Below, one piece after another: positions 5,824 to 13,806 of a DNA stretch of 16,969 nt (within the stretch, counting starts at the first letter, position 1; every line of letters begins with the position of its first letter). The DNA comes from CAIUKV01 sp041659105 (GTDB taxonomy: Bacteria; Actinomycetota; Acidimicrobiia; IMCC26256; PALSA-555). The position numbers and the translations under genes are program-made. The notes below the pieces were generated by a model, which made no database searches, was not told the origin of the DNA, and saw only the letters and a program-made list of their open reading frames with translations. The DNA lies in contig JBAZYX010000089.1 in assembly GCA_041659105.1 (NCBI GenBank), positions 1 through 16,969 of the forward strand, in the 5' to 3' direction.

Positions 5824-7079
5824 GCAAGACCGACTTCGACGATATCGACCTGTTCCGCGACCCGGAGCTCCCGGTCGATCCCTACCCGTTCTACGACTGG
5901 GTCCGGGAGCAGGGTCCGGTCTGGTACTACCCGCTCTGGGGCGTGTGGCTGGTCACCGGGTACGACGAGGCGATCGCGATCTACCACGACCAGAAGACGT
6001 GGTCGAACTGCAACACGGTCAGCGGCCCCTTCTTCAAGATGTCGGTCCCCCTCGAGGGCGACGACATCACCGAGATCATCGAGGAGCACCGCGACGAGCT
6101 GCCGTTCAGCGACCAGCTGCCCTCGTTCGACCCGCCCAGGCACACCGCGCACCGCGGACTCCTCATGCGGCTGATCACGCCGAAGCGCCTCAAGGAGAAC
6201 GAGGTGTACATGTGGCAGCTCGCCGACGACACGATCGACGAGTTCATCGACCGTGGTGAGTGCGAGCTCCTCCAGGACTACGCGATCCCCTTCACGCTCA
6301 TGGTGATCGCCGACCTCCTGGGCGTTCCCGACGAGGACCGCCAGGAGGTTCGCGAGCAGCTCGCGCACAAGGTGCGCCCGGCGAGGATGGAGCACAAGCC
6401 GCTCGGGTACCTCTACGAGCAGTTCACCCGGTACATCGAGGACCGCCGAGCCAACCCGCGCGACGACATCATGACGGAGATGGCCCACGCCACGTTCCCC
6501 GACGGCACGCTGCCGCCGGTCGACGACGTCATGAAGATCGCGGCCAACCTCTTCTCGGCCGGGAGCGAGACCACGGCCCGGCTCATCGTCATGTGCCTCC
6601 GCACCCTCGGCGACCACCCCGAGCTCCAGCAGCGGCTCCGCGACGACCACAGCCTGATCAACCCGTTCATCGAGGAGATGCTGCGGACCGAGGCGCCGCT
6701 GAAGGGCTCGTTCAAGCTCTCGCGTGTGCCCACCACCGTCGGGGGGATCGACCTCCCCGCCGGCACCACCGTGTTCCTCATGACCGACGCCGCGAGCCGC
6801 GACCCGCGCCAGTTCGAGTGCCCCGGCGAGTTCCGCCTCGACCGCACGAACGGCCGTCAGCACCTCGGGTTCGGCCACGGCATCCACACCTGCGCCGGCG
6901 CCCCGCTCGCCCGGGCCGAGACCCACGCCACGCTCGTGCGCTTCCTCGAGCGCATGTCCGACATCCGGGTCTCCGAGGCGCATCACGGCCCGCCCACGGC
7001 GCGGCGCTACGAGTACGACCCCACGTACATGCTCCGCGGCCTGCGCGAGCTCCACCTGGAGTTCGACCCCGCAACGTGA
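5820..7079 (+). CDS. Cytochrome P450
   Basis: A 419-residue soluble bacterial P450 with no membrane anchor. The I-helix segment is FSAGSETTARL (245-255), with Glu250 in place of the more common aspartate before the threonine pair. The ExxR motif is EMLR (286-289). The heme loop is FGHGIHTCAGAPLARAE (351-367), with Cys358 as the heme thiolate. The substrate-recognition region includes WYYPLWGVWLVTGYDEA. It would hydroxylate or epoxidise a hydrophobic substrate using separate ferredoxin and reductase partners, which are not in this window. I chose the GTG at 5820, preceded by GGGGGGA, because it matches the normal P450 N terminus. Its stop overlaps the start of the epoxide hydrolase, so both are expected on one transcript and coupled. 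The CYP family cannot be named without a database search. Confidence 0.95.
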   Translation: MSKTDFDDIDLFRDPELPVDPYPFYDWVREQGPVWYYPLWGVWLVTGYDEAIAIYHDQKTWSNCNTVSGPFFKMSVPLEGDDITEIIEEHRDELPFSDQLPSFDPPRHTAHRGLLMRLITPKRLKENEVYMWQLADDTIDEFIDRGECELLQDYAIPFTLMVIADLLGVPDEDRQEVREQLAHKVRPARMEHKPLGYLYEQFTRYIEDRRANPRDDIMTEMAHATFPDGTLPPVDDVMKIAANLFSAGSETTARLIVMCLRTLGDHPELQQRLRDDHSLINPFIEEMLRTEAPLKGSFKLSRVPTTVGGIDLPAGTTVFLMTDAASRDPRQFECPGEFRLDRTNGRQHLGFGHGIHTCAGAPLARAETHATLVRFLERMSDIRVSEAHHGPPTARRYEYDPTYMLRGLRELHLEFDPAT

Positions 7080-8242
7080 CGGACGCGGTCGAGCGGGTCG
7101 AACGGGTCGAGCGGTTCGAGATCCGGGTCGACGACGCCGAGCTGGAGGACCTCCGGCTCCGGCTGTCGCTGGCCCGGTTCCCCGACCAGATCGAGGGCAC
7201 CGGCTGGGAGTACGGCACCCCGATCACGTACGTGCGCGACCTGGTGGAGCACTGGCGCGACGCGTATGACTGGCGGGCCCAGGAGGCGCGGCTCAACGAG
7301 CTCGCGCACTTCCGCACCCGCATCGACGGGCAGTCGATCCACTTCGTCCACGCGCGCTCACCGCACGCGGACGCGCTCCCGCTGCTCCTCGTGCACGGCT
7401 GGCCGGGCTCGATCGTGGAGTTCCTCGACGCCATCCCCCGGCTGACCCATCCCGAGGACCACGGCGGCCGGGCCGAGGACGCGTTCCACGTCGTGGCCCC
7501 GTCCTTGCCCGGCTACGGGTTCTCGGAGCCGCCGCGCACCCCGGGCTGGGACATCGTCCGCATCGCCCGCGCCTTCGTCGTGCTGATGGAGCGCGTCGGC
7601 GCCGCGCGCTACGGCGCCCAGGGGGGCGACTGGGGCGCCCAGATCACCACCCGGCTCGCAGCGATGGACCCCGAGCACTGCGCGGGGCTCCACGTCAACA
7701 TGGCCCTCGCCGTCCCGCCCGCCGACCCCGCTCCGCTCACCGAGGAGGAGCAGGCCGACCTCGCCGGCATGGCCCGGTTCCAGCGCGACGAAGCGGCGTA
7801 CGCGCAGCTCCAGATGACGAAGCCGCAGACGCTCGGGATGGCGCTCAACGACTCGCCGGCCGGGCTCCTCGCGTGGATCGTCGAGAAGTTCCGCGCCTGG
7901 AGCGACTGCGACGGCGACCCCGAGACCGTGTTCACCCGCGACCAGCTGATCACCAACGTGATGCTCTACTGGCTGACCCAGACGTTCGCGTCGTCGGCCC
8001 GCCTGTACTGGGAGAGCATGCACACCGGCGTGCTCCGCACGCCGCCGGAGTACGTCCGCGTCCCCACCGGCGTCGCGCGCTACCCCAAGGAGGAGGTCCT
8101 GCGCTTCCCGCGTGCGTGGGTGGAGCAGACCTACAACGTGACGCACTGGGCGGTCATGCCGCGCGGCGGGCACTTCGCCGCGATGGAGCAGCCCGAGCTC
8201 TTCGTCGACGACGTACGCACCTTCTTCCGCACCGTGCGCTGA
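7076..8242 (+). CDS. Epoxide hydrolase (microsomal type, EHN plus alpha/beta-hydrolase fold)
   Basis: A 388-residue protein with the N-terminal EHN domain (about residues 14-120; FEIRVDDAELEDLRLRLSLAR lies at its start) and an alpha/beta-hydrolase domain. HGWPGS (107-112) forms the oxyanion hole. Asp185 in QGGDWGAQ is the nucleophile. Glu340 in YPKEE lies 26 residues before His366 in RGGHFAAMEQP, the same spacing as the Asp-His pair of the Aspergillus niger enzyme. Tyr311 (YWESMH) is a probable epoxide-activating tyrosine. It would open an epoxide to a vicinal diol. I chose the GTG at 7076, which overlaps the P450 stop; the open frame upstream of it is a shadow of the P450. A P450 coupled to an epoxide hydrolase suggests epoxidation of an alkene followed by hydrolysis (inference). 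The first residues carry three copies of Val-Glu-Arg. Confidence 0.95.
   Translation: MTDAVERVERVERFEIRVDDAELEDLRLRLSLARFPDQIEGTGWEYGTPITYVRDLVEHWRDAYDWRAQEARLNELAHFRTRIDGQSIHFVHARSPHADALPLLLVHGWPGSIVEFLDAIPRLTHPEDHGGRAEDAFHVVAPSLPGYGFSEPPRTPGWDIVRIARAFVVLMERVGAARYGAQGGDWGAQITTRLAAMDPEHCAGLHVNMALAVPPADPAPLTEEEQADLAGMARFQRDEAAYAQLQMTKPQTLGMALNDSPAGLLAWIVEKFRAWSDCDGDPETVFTRDQLITNVMLYWLTQTFASSARLYWESMHTGVLRTPPEYVRVPTGVARYPKEEVLRFPRAWVEQTYNVTHWAVMPRGGHFAAMEQPELFVDDVRTFFRTVR
7088..7114 (+). repeat. Three tandem 9-bp units encoding Val-Glu-Arg
   Basis: GTCGAGCGG, GTCGAACGG and GTCGAGCGG follow one another in frame near the start of the epoxide hydrolase, with one base difference in the middle unit. 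Changes in copy number would keep the frame and alter only the flexible N-terminal tail. Confidence 0.7.
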
Positions 8243-8272
8243 GCGCGCGACGCTCCCCGCGCGACGCGATCC

Positions 8273-9112
8273 TCAGGCCGTGGTGTCGCCGGACACGCCG
8301 AGCAACCGGAGCGCGTGCTCGGTGAGCCCCAGGAGGGCATCGGGCGCAGTGGCGCCGCGGGTCCGCGCGACCTCGAGGATGATCCCGACGTCCTTGTGGA
8401 GCAGCCCGGCGTGGGAGGCGAGGCCCGTGGTGTCGAAGCCCGTGGCCGCGATGATCCCGGCGGCCCGGCTGCCACCGCTGCCGTGGGCGAGCACCTGCGC
8501 GAGCGCGGCGCGGTCGACGCCGAGGCCCTCGGCGAACGTGAACGTGTCGAGCGCGGCGCCGACCTGCGCGGTGAAGACGAAGTTGTTCATCAGCTTCGCC
8601 ATCTGACCGCTGCCGACCGGGCCGAGCCGGATCACCGGATCGGCGAAGGTCTCGAAGACGGGTTGGCACCGGGCGATGTCGGCCTCGTCGCCGCCGGCCA
8701 TGACGAGGAGCGTGCCCGCGGCGGCCGCCGGGGCCCCGCCGCTCACCGGCGCGTCGACCAGCGCGACGCCGCGCGCCGCTGCGGCGGCCGCCATCCGCCG
8801 GCACGTGTCCGGGTGGATCGTGGCGTGGAGGGCCACCACGCACCCGGGCGCGGCACCGGCGAGCACGCCGTCGGGGCGCAGGAGCACGTCCTCGACGTCG
8901 GCGTCCGCGACGACGCAGATCCCGACGACGTCGCTCGCCGCGGCGAGCGCGGCCGGGGTGGACGCGACCGTGGCCGCGGTGTCCGCGAACGGCGCCACCG
9001 ACTCCGGGCGCCGGGCCCAGAGGGTGAGCGGCAGCCCCGCGTCGACGATGCGGCGCGCCATCGGCCCACCCTGGCTGCCCAGCCCGATGAACCCGGCCCG
9101 CGTCGCGCTCAT
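8273..9112 (-). CDS. Beta-hydroxyacid dehydrogenase (HIBADH/6PGDH family), full length
   Basis: A 279-residue enzyme with every family signature. The Rossmann motif is GFIGLGSQGGPMA (7-19), the substrate motif VDAPVSGGAPAAAAGTL (119-135) and the catalytic segment GPVGSGQMAKLMNN (164-177), with Lys173 as the catalytic lysine and Asn177 beside the substrate. The helical C-terminal domain has FAEGLGVD and HKDVGIILEVAR. It would oxidise a 3-hydroxy acid to the semialdehyde, or reduce a 2-hydroxy-3-oxo acid, with NAD(P). The ATG at 9112 overlaps the stop of the SDR gene upstream (ATGA). It is the intact counterpart of the shortened gene at 68-748. The gene converges on the epoxide hydrolase with 30 bases between; I see no clear terminator there. 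Confidence 0.93.
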   Translation of the reverse strand: MSATRAGFIGLGSQGGPMARRIVDAGLPLTLWARRPESVAPFADTAATVASTPAALAAASDVVGICVVADADVEDVLLRPDGVLAGAAPGCVVALHATIHPDTCRRMAAAAAARGVALVDAPVSGGAPAAAAGTLLVMAGGDEADIARCQPVFETFADPVIRLGPVGSGQMAKLMNNFVFTAQVGAALDTFTFAEGLGVDRAALAQVLAHGSGGSRAAGIIAATGFDTTGLASHAGLLHKDVGIILEVARTRGATAPDALLGLTEHALRLLGVSGDTTA

Positions 9113-9897
9113 GACCGCATCTCCTCGGTGAGCCGGGCGAGGTAGGCGTCGAGGTCCTCGCCCTGCTCGCGGAGCTCGCCGGCGACCTCGGGGGCGGTGA
9201 GGATGAGGAACCGACCCTCGGTCACCCCGTCGGCGACCAGCTCGCCGACGGTGTCGGCGTCGAGGATGGCGAACGGCGGCGACGTCGGGGCCGTGGGCTC
9301 GCCGTAGAAGGTGATCTGCTCGACGATGTTGGTGGCGACGCCGGCCGGACACAGGCACGACACGCCGATGCCGCGCGGCCGCAGGTAGAGCGCGAGCGAC
9401 TCGGAGAGCCCGACGACCGCGTGCTTGGTCGCCGTGTACGGGAGCCGGTCGAAGCCGTAGGGCAGCAGGCCGGCGGTGGACGCGGTGTTCACGATGTGGC
9501 CGGACCCCTGGGCCAGGAGCCCGGGCAGGAACACGAGGTTGCTCCGCACGACCCCCATCAGGTTGATGTCGACGATGCGTTGCCAGCCCTCGAGCGGGAT
9601 GGCCTCCACGTTGCCGACCGCGAGCACCCCGACGTTGTTCATCACGAGGTCGACACGGCCGAAGCGCGCGACGGCGAGGTCGCGCGCCGCCTCGAGGTCG
9701 GCGAGGCTCGTGACGTCGCACTTCGCCCCGACCCCCTGGTCGCCCAGCTCGGCGGCCACGGCCGCAGCCCGGTCGCCGTCGAGGTCGGTCACCACGACGC
9801 GCGCCCCACGGCGAGCGAACGAGTGGGCGGCGGCCCGCCCGATGCCGCTCCCGGCCCCGGTGATCACCGCCACCGCGTCGCCCAGGTCGATGCTCAC
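9109..9897 (-). CDS. Short-chain dehydrogenase/reductase (SDR)
   Basis: A 262-residue classical SDR. TGAGSGIG (13-20) binds the cofactor, Asp38 at the end of the second strand (VVVTDLD) suggests NAD(H) over NADP(H), and NNVG (87-90) replaces the usual NNAG. The catalytic residues are Asn112, Ser140 and Tyr154/Lys158 in YTATK. The start is a GTG at 9897 with GGGGGGAT upstream, placing the first beta strand at the expected distance. The last 40 residues form an acidic tail (LREQGEDLDAYLARLTEEM). It is first in a two-gene unit with the beta-hydroxyacid dehydrogenase, so the two may perform successive alcohol oxidations (inference). Confidence 0.93.
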   Translation of the reverse strand: MSIDLGDAVAVITGAGSGIGRAAAHSFARRGARVVVTDLDGDRAAAVAAELGDQGVGAKCDVTSLADLEAARDLAVARFGRVDLVMNNVGVLAVGNVEAIPLEGWQRIVDINLMGVVRSNLVFLPGLLAQGSGHIVNTASTAGLLPYGFDRLPYTATKHAVVGLSESLALYLRPRGIGVSCLCPAGVATNIVEQITFYGEPTAPTSPPFAILDADTVGELVADGVTEGRFLILTAPEVAGELREQGEDLDAYLARLTEEMRS

Positions 9898-9965
9898 AGC
9901 CGATCCCCCCGACTCCCGCCTGCCTTAGATTGCCGACAGTTGTACCAACGGACGAGGGAGCACCC
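9898..9965. promoter_or_regulatory. Divergent promoter region with operator-like dyad GTTG-TAC-CAAC
   Basis: These 68 bases separate the SDR gene (minus) from the tandem CMD gene (plus). TTAGAT (9925-9930) is a plausible plus-strand -10 element without a clear -35. A perfect dyad, GTTG-TAC-CAAC (9939-9949), lies just after the start that this -10 would give, a usual place for a repressor operator. The ribosome-binding site of the CMD gene follows (GAGGGAG, 9954-9960). Promoter and operator are predictions. Confidence 0.4.
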
Positions 9966-10730
9966 ATGGCGACGCCCGACGCAGACCGGATCTTCCGCGA
10001 GGTCATGACGGTCGAGCCACCGGCCGCGGCCACCCCGTTCCAGGTGGCCACGCGCGACTTCGTCTTCGGCGAGGTGTGGTCGCGCCCGGGCCTGAGCCGC
10101 CGGGACCGGCGCTGGATCACGCTCACGTGCGTCTCGGCCGCCGACGCTCCCGAGCCGATCGACGCGCACGTGTACGCCGCGCTCAAGAGCGGCGACATCC
10201 AGCTCGAGGAGATGCTCGAGTTCGTGCTCCAGTTCGCGGTGTACTGCGGGTGGCCGAAGGCGTCCCACGTCGAGGGCGTGATCCGCACGCAGTGGTTCCG
10301 CATCCGCGAGGAGCGCGGCGAGGAGCCCACGCCGTGGCCGATGCTCGACAACGACACCCTCGGGCCGAACGACTGGGAGGAGCGGATCGCGGCCGGCGCG
10401 AAGGCGTTCGTCGACATCAACCTCGTGCCCTCCCCCGCTCCCGACACCCCGTACACCCACGCCGGCATCCTGAGCTTCGTGTTCGGCCACGTGTGGCAAC
10501 GGCCCGGCCTCGGCCTGCGGGACCGGCGGCTGATCACCATCCCGTGCGTCGCGCTCGACGACGCGCCCATGCCGTTGTGGTCGCACGTCACCTCCGCGCT
10601 GCACTCGGGCGACATCACCAAGGAGGAGATGGACGAGCTCGTCCTCCACTTCTCCGCGTACTACGGGTTCGCCAAGGGCGAGGCCCTCGGCGCCATGGCC
10701 GAGACCGCCTGGGCGTCGAAGCCCGCGTAG
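9966..10730 (+). CDS. Tandem two-domain carboxymuconolactone decarboxylase (CMD) family protein
   Basis: A 254-residue protein made of two CMD-like units. The first begins FVFGEVWSRPGL (32-43) and the second FVFGHVWQRPGL (171-182), an offset of 139 residues. Both continue with RDRRxIT, then a histidine (DAHVYAALKSGDI with His68; WSHVTSALHSGDI with His207), then EEM and a tyrosine-glycine ending (AVYCGWPK; SAYYGFAK). The glutamate common in single-domain members is replaced by Ile or Leu before each histidine. Neither half has the CxxC of AhpD. The start is the ATG at 9966 after GAGGGAG; the frame opens further upstream through a TTG that I reject. It is monocistronic, and its stop lies one base from the stop of the convergent amidohydrolase. 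Substrate and reaction are unknown. Confidence 0.88.
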   Translation: MATPDADRIFREVMTVEPPAAATPFQVATRDFVFGEVWSRPGLSRRDRRWITLTCVSAADAPEPIDAHVYAALKSGDIQLEEMLEFVLQFAVYCGWPKASHVEGVIRTQWFRIREERGEEPTPWPMLDNDTLGPNDWEERIAAGAKAFVDINLVPSPAPDTPYTHAGILSFVFGHVWQRPGLGLRDRRLITIPCVALDDAPMPLWSHVTSALHSGDITKEEMDELVLHFSAYYGFAKGEALGAMAETAWASKPA

Positions 10731-10731
10731 C

Positions 10732-11844
10732 TCAGGACACCGGCGCCAGCCGGTACAGCTCGGCGCAGTTGGTCGCGGTGATCCGGCGGCGGTCCTCGGC
10801 CGCCAGCGTTCCGAGCGTCTCCTCGATCGCGCGCACCGAGTTGGGGAAGGTGCTGTCGGTGTGCGGGTAGTCCGACGCCCACATGCACGAGCCGGCACCC
10901 AGGAGCGGGATCAGGTCGGCGCCCAGCGCGTCCTCCTCGAAGGTGGCCATCACCTGGCGCCGGAACATCTCGCTCGGCGGGATGCTCGTCGCGAAGTCGA
11001 GCTTGTCCTTGAGCGCGTTCCACTCCAGGTCGGCCCGGGCCAGGAAGTACGGCAGCCAGCCGATGCCCGACTCGGCCAGCACGAGGGTGAAGCCCGGGTG
11101 GCGTTCGAGCGCGCCGCAGAAGAGCATGATCGCCAGCCGCTCGTCGAACTGCAGCGGCATGACGGTGGCGAACGCCGCGGACTGCCACTTCCCCATCTGG
11201 TAGCTGAGCCCCGACGACGTGCCGCCCTTGATGTGGAAGCTGATCGGCAGCCCCGTCCGCTCGGCGGCCGACCACAGACGGTCCCAGGCCGGGTCGCCGA
11301 CGTCGACGTCGAACACGTCGAGGATCGCGCCGCGGTGGCCGATCCCCGCGCAGCGTTCGAGCTCGACCGCCGCGGCCTCGGGCGAGTGGCCGGGCAGGAA
11401 CGCGAGCACGCACAGACGGTCGGGCGCGACCGCGTTGAACTCCTCGACCGCCCAGTCGTTCCACGCGGCGTAGCAGGCGGTCTGCAACGCGGGATCGGCG
11501 ATGGGGAGACCGAGCGCGAGCGGGCCGTAGATCACCGACGCCCACAACCCGTCGCGGTCCATGTCCTGGAGGCGCAGGTCGGGCTTGCCGGCGCGGTAGC
11601 CGTCGTCCTCGATCCCCGCGCGCCCGATCGCGGTGAGGTTCTTCAGGAACGTGTCGTTGGCGGGAAGGCCGCTGCCGCCCAGCACGCGGTCCTCGCACAC
11701 CCAGACCCGATCGCCGTCGCGCTCGACGACGCGTGGCCCACGCGCGGCATCCGCGCGCGACAGCCGCGACTCCCACACGTCGGTGGGCGCCGCGCGCAGG
11801 TCCAGGTGGTCGTCACAGGAATAGAGCCCCGTCACCGGATCCAC
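10732..11844 (-). CDS. Amidohydrolase-2 family metal-dependent hydrolase/decarboxylase
   Basis: A 370-residue TIM-barrel protein of the amidohydrolase-2 family (COG2159-like), related to ACMSD- and gamma-resorcylate-type decarboxylases. The N-terminal motif is CDDHLDL (10-16), a variant of the usual D-x-H-x-H/E. His204 in ISFHIKGG and Asp325 in MWASDYPHTDSTFP are the expected metal or active-site positions, and AESGIGWLPYFLARAD (257-272) is a typical family segment. It could hydrolyse a C-N or C-C bond or decarboxylate an aromatic or beta-keto acid. I chose the GTG at 11844, supported by AGGGGAA upstream and ten bases after the stop of the acyl-CoA dehydrogenase. It is the last gene of the six-gene minus-strand operon and converges on the tandem CMD gene at one base distance. 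Confidence 0.88.
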   Translation of the reverse strand: MDPVTGLYSCDDHLDLRAAPTDVWESRLSRADAARGPRVVERDGDRVWVCEDRVLGGSGLPANDTFLKNLTAIGRAGIEDDGYRAGKPDLRLQDMDRDGLWASVIYGPLALGLPIADPALQTACYAAWNDWAVEEFNAVAPDRLCVLAFLPGHSPEAAAVELERCAGIGHRGAILDVFDVDVGDPAWDRLWSAAERTGLPISFHIKGGTSSGLSYQMGKWQSAAFATVMPLQFDERLAIMLFCGALERHPGFTLVLAESGIGWLPYFLARADLEWNALKDKLDFATSIPPSEMFRRQVMATFEEDALGADLIPLLGAGSCMWASDYPHTDSTFPNSVRAIEETLGTLAAEDRRRITATNCAELYRLAPVS

Positions 11845-11854
11845 GGGTGTTCCC

Positions 11855-13018
11855 CTATCTCGGCTCTCTCGGGAGACCGAGCAGCCGCTCGCCGATGATG
11901 TTGCGCTGGATCTCGCTCGTGCCACCCATGATCGAGTTGGCGCGCGACCACAGCAACCCGAACGCCCAGCGGCCCCGGTCGAGCGCGTGCTCGTCCGCCG
12001 CGGTGAGGAGGGATTCCGGCCCCAGCACCGCACACGCGGTGTCGGAGAACCGCTGACTCATCCCGGCCCAGAACAGCTTGACCAGGCTCGACTCGGGCCC
12101 GATGTCCTCGCCCCGCTCGATGCGCGCGAGCGTGCGCGCGTTGTGGAGACGGAAGATCTCGATCTCGATCCACGACTGCGCGAGTCGCTGGCGCACGCGG
12201 GCGTCACCGATCCCCCCGCGGCGCGCGCAGGCCTTCGTGAGGAGGTCCATCGCCGCTTCGTGGAGCACCTGCTCCTTCCACACGAACGACGCGCCCCGCT
12301 CGTTCGCGAGCGTGGTGTTGGCCACCTGCCAGCCCTGGTTCTCCGGGCCGATGAGGTGCTCGACCGGGACCTCCACGTCGTCGAGGAAGACCTCGTTGAA
12401 CTCGTGCTCGCCGGTGATCTGCCGGAGCGGACGCACGTCCACGCCCTCGGCACCCATCGGGATCGCGAGCATCGAGATCCCCTTGTGCGCGGGCGCGTCC
12501 GGGTCGGTCCGCACCAGCGCGATCCCCCAGTCGGCGTAGGTCGCGTACGACGACCACACCTTCTGACCGGTCACGCGGAAGACGTCGCCGTGCCGCTCCG
12601 CACGCGTCGTGAGGCCCGCGAGGTCGCTCCCGGCGTCGGGCTCGCTGAACAGCTGGCACCAGATGTCGTCGGCACCGAGGATCCGCCGCATCCAGCGGAC
12701 GCGTTGCTCCTCCGTGCCGTGGGTCATCAGGGTCGGTCCCACGAGGCTGACGCCGGCGCGCCCGAGGATCGGCGGCGCGAACACGCGGGCCAGCTCCTGG
12801 TTGTAGATCGCCACCTGCATCATCGACGCGCCGCGTCCGCCGTACTCGACCGGCCAGTGGACGCCGACCCAGCCGCCGGAGTGGAGCGAGCGCTGCCAGT
12901 CGCGCAGCGCGGCGGCCTCCTCCGGGGTGCCCGCGACGTCGACCGCCGGTGGTGGGTGCTCCTCCAACCAGGCGCGCAGCTCCGCGCGGAACGGGCCGTC
13001 CGCGGAGGGGTCGCTCAC
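11855..13018 (-). CDS. Acyl-CoA dehydrogenase
   Basis: A 387-residue FAD-dependent dehydrogenase. GGWVGVHWPVEYGGRGAS (48-65) is the N-terminal signature, WCQLFSEPDAGSDLAGL (120-136) and VTGQKVWSSYATYADWG (149-165) the beta-domain motifs, and WSRANSIMGGTSEIQRNII (357-375) the C-terminal FAD and dimer segment. The catalytic base is probably Glu240 in LANERGAS, since the position used in medium-chain enzymes is glycine (GGTS). It resembles the full-length gene at 2928-4073 in layout but has no short partner beside it, so it may be a homo-oligomer. The start is the GTG at 13018, which overlaps the SDR stop (GTGA); no strong independent ribosome-binding site is visible, so it probably relies on coupling. 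Confidence 0.93.
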   Translation of the reverse strand: MSDPSADGPFRAELRAWLEEHPPPAVDVAGTPEEAAALRDWQRSLHSGGWVGVHWPVEYGGRGASMMQVAIYNQELARVFAPPILGRAGVSLVGPTLMTHGTEEQRVRWMRRILGADDIWCQLFSEPDAGSDLAGLTTRAERHGDVFRVTGQKVWSSYATYADWGIALVRTDPDAPAHKGISMLAIPMGAEGVDVRPLRQITGEHEFNEVFLDDVEVPVEHLIGPENQGWQVANTTLANERGASFVWKEQVLHEAAMDLLTKACARRGGIGDARVRQRLAQSWIEIEIFRLHNARTLARIERGEDIGPESSLVKLFWAGMSQRFSDTACAVLGPESLLTAADEHALDRGRWAFGLLWSRANSIMGGTSEIQRNIIGERLLGLPREPR

Positions 13019-13773
13019 GGGGTCCGCTCGACCTGCGGGCGGGGGGCCACCGTCACCGACGGCAGCGACAGGCTGGCACCGCCCCGCAACACCGTGTCGA
13101 CCACCCGCACCAGCTCGTCGACGCTGATCAGCGAACCGGCGATGTAGCCCTTCGTGAACCACACCGCGCCGAACTCGGTCGCGAGGTCGGGGTCCCAGCC
13201 GGAGGCGAACTCCGTCTGGGAGTCGCCCTCGCCCCCAGCGCAGTCGCCGACGACGAGCCGGGTGAAGCCGACCTCTGGATGCTCCGCGCGCCAGGCCTCG
13301 ACGAGCTTGTCGAGCGCCGCCTTGCTCACGACGTAGGCGCCGAGCCCCGGCCACGGCTGGGTGAGCGACGCGCTGACCGACGACAGGAACACCGCAGTGC
13401 CCGCCGACCGCTTCAGGTGCGGCAGCGCGGCCGCGGCGACGAGGGACGCACCGACGACGTTGGTGTCGAACGCCCGACGCCACACGTCGGCGTCGATGTC
13501 CTCGATGTGGGCCAGCGGCCCGATCCCCGTCGAGTACACGACGGCGTCGATCCCACCGAGCCCGGCCGCGGCCTCGGCGATCGCCGCGGCGACCGAAGCC
13601 TCATCGGTGACATCGCACTCGATCACCAGCGAGCCGGGTCCGGCCTCCGTGGCCGCTCCCTCGAGGCGTTCCCGCCGCCGCGCCAGCAGTGCTACCTGGG
13701 CGCCGCGCTCGGCGAGCCCGATCGCGATGGAACGCCCGAGCCCGCTCGAAGCGCCGACAATCACCGTTCGCAC
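13015..13773 (-). CDS. Short-chain dehydrogenase/reductase (SDR), divergent type
   Basis: A 252-residue SDR with the cofactor motif VGASSGLG (6-13) and catalytic SS (131-132) and Tyr147/Lys151 in YVVSK. The NNAG motif is replaced by YSTG (80-83). The basic run ARRRERL (31-37) after the second strand favours NADP(H). The C-terminal half is less typical, with a cysteine-containing VVGDCAGGEGDSQTEF and VWFTKGYIAG segment. The start is a GTG at 13773 preceded by a perfect AGGAGG (complement of 13782-13787). It follows the N-acyl-D-amino-acid-deacylase-like gene by 33 bases and overlaps the acyl-CoA dehydrogenase start by four bases. Confidence 0.9.
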   Translation of the reverse strand: MRTVIVGASSGLGRSIAIGLAERGAQVALLARRRERLEGAATEAGPGSLVIECDVTDEASVAAAIAEAAAGLGGIDAVVYSTGIGPLAHIEDIDADVWRRAFDTNVVGASLVAAAALPHLKRSAGTAVFLSSVSASLTQPWPGLGAYVVSKAALDKLVEAWRAEHPEVGFTRLVVGDCAGGEGDSQTEFASGWDPDLATEFGAVWFTKGYIAGSLISVDELVRVVDTVLRGGASLSLPSVTVAPRPQVERTP

Positions 13774-13806
13774 GAGGCGTTCCTCCTGAGTGAGTGACCA
13801 ACCGGG

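Noticed and set aside
6260..7075. Open frame upstream of the epoxide hydrolase start
   Set aside because: It is the +1 or +2 shadow of the P450 coding sequence, rich in Arg and Pro. The GTG at 7076 fits the overlap and the domain start.
8243..8272. Possible terminator hairpin from CGCGCG copies between the epoxide hydrolase and the beta-hydroxyacid dehydrogenase
   Set aside because: The arms are self-complementary GC runs with no clean stem and no T-tract, so a terminator cannot be supported.
9113..10621. Long minus-strand upstream extension of the full-length beta-hydroxyacid dehydrogenase frame
   Set aside because: It runs through the SDR and antisense to the tandem CMD gene without recognisable protein motifs. 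The ATG at 9112, with its ATGA overlap and family-like N terminus, is the start.
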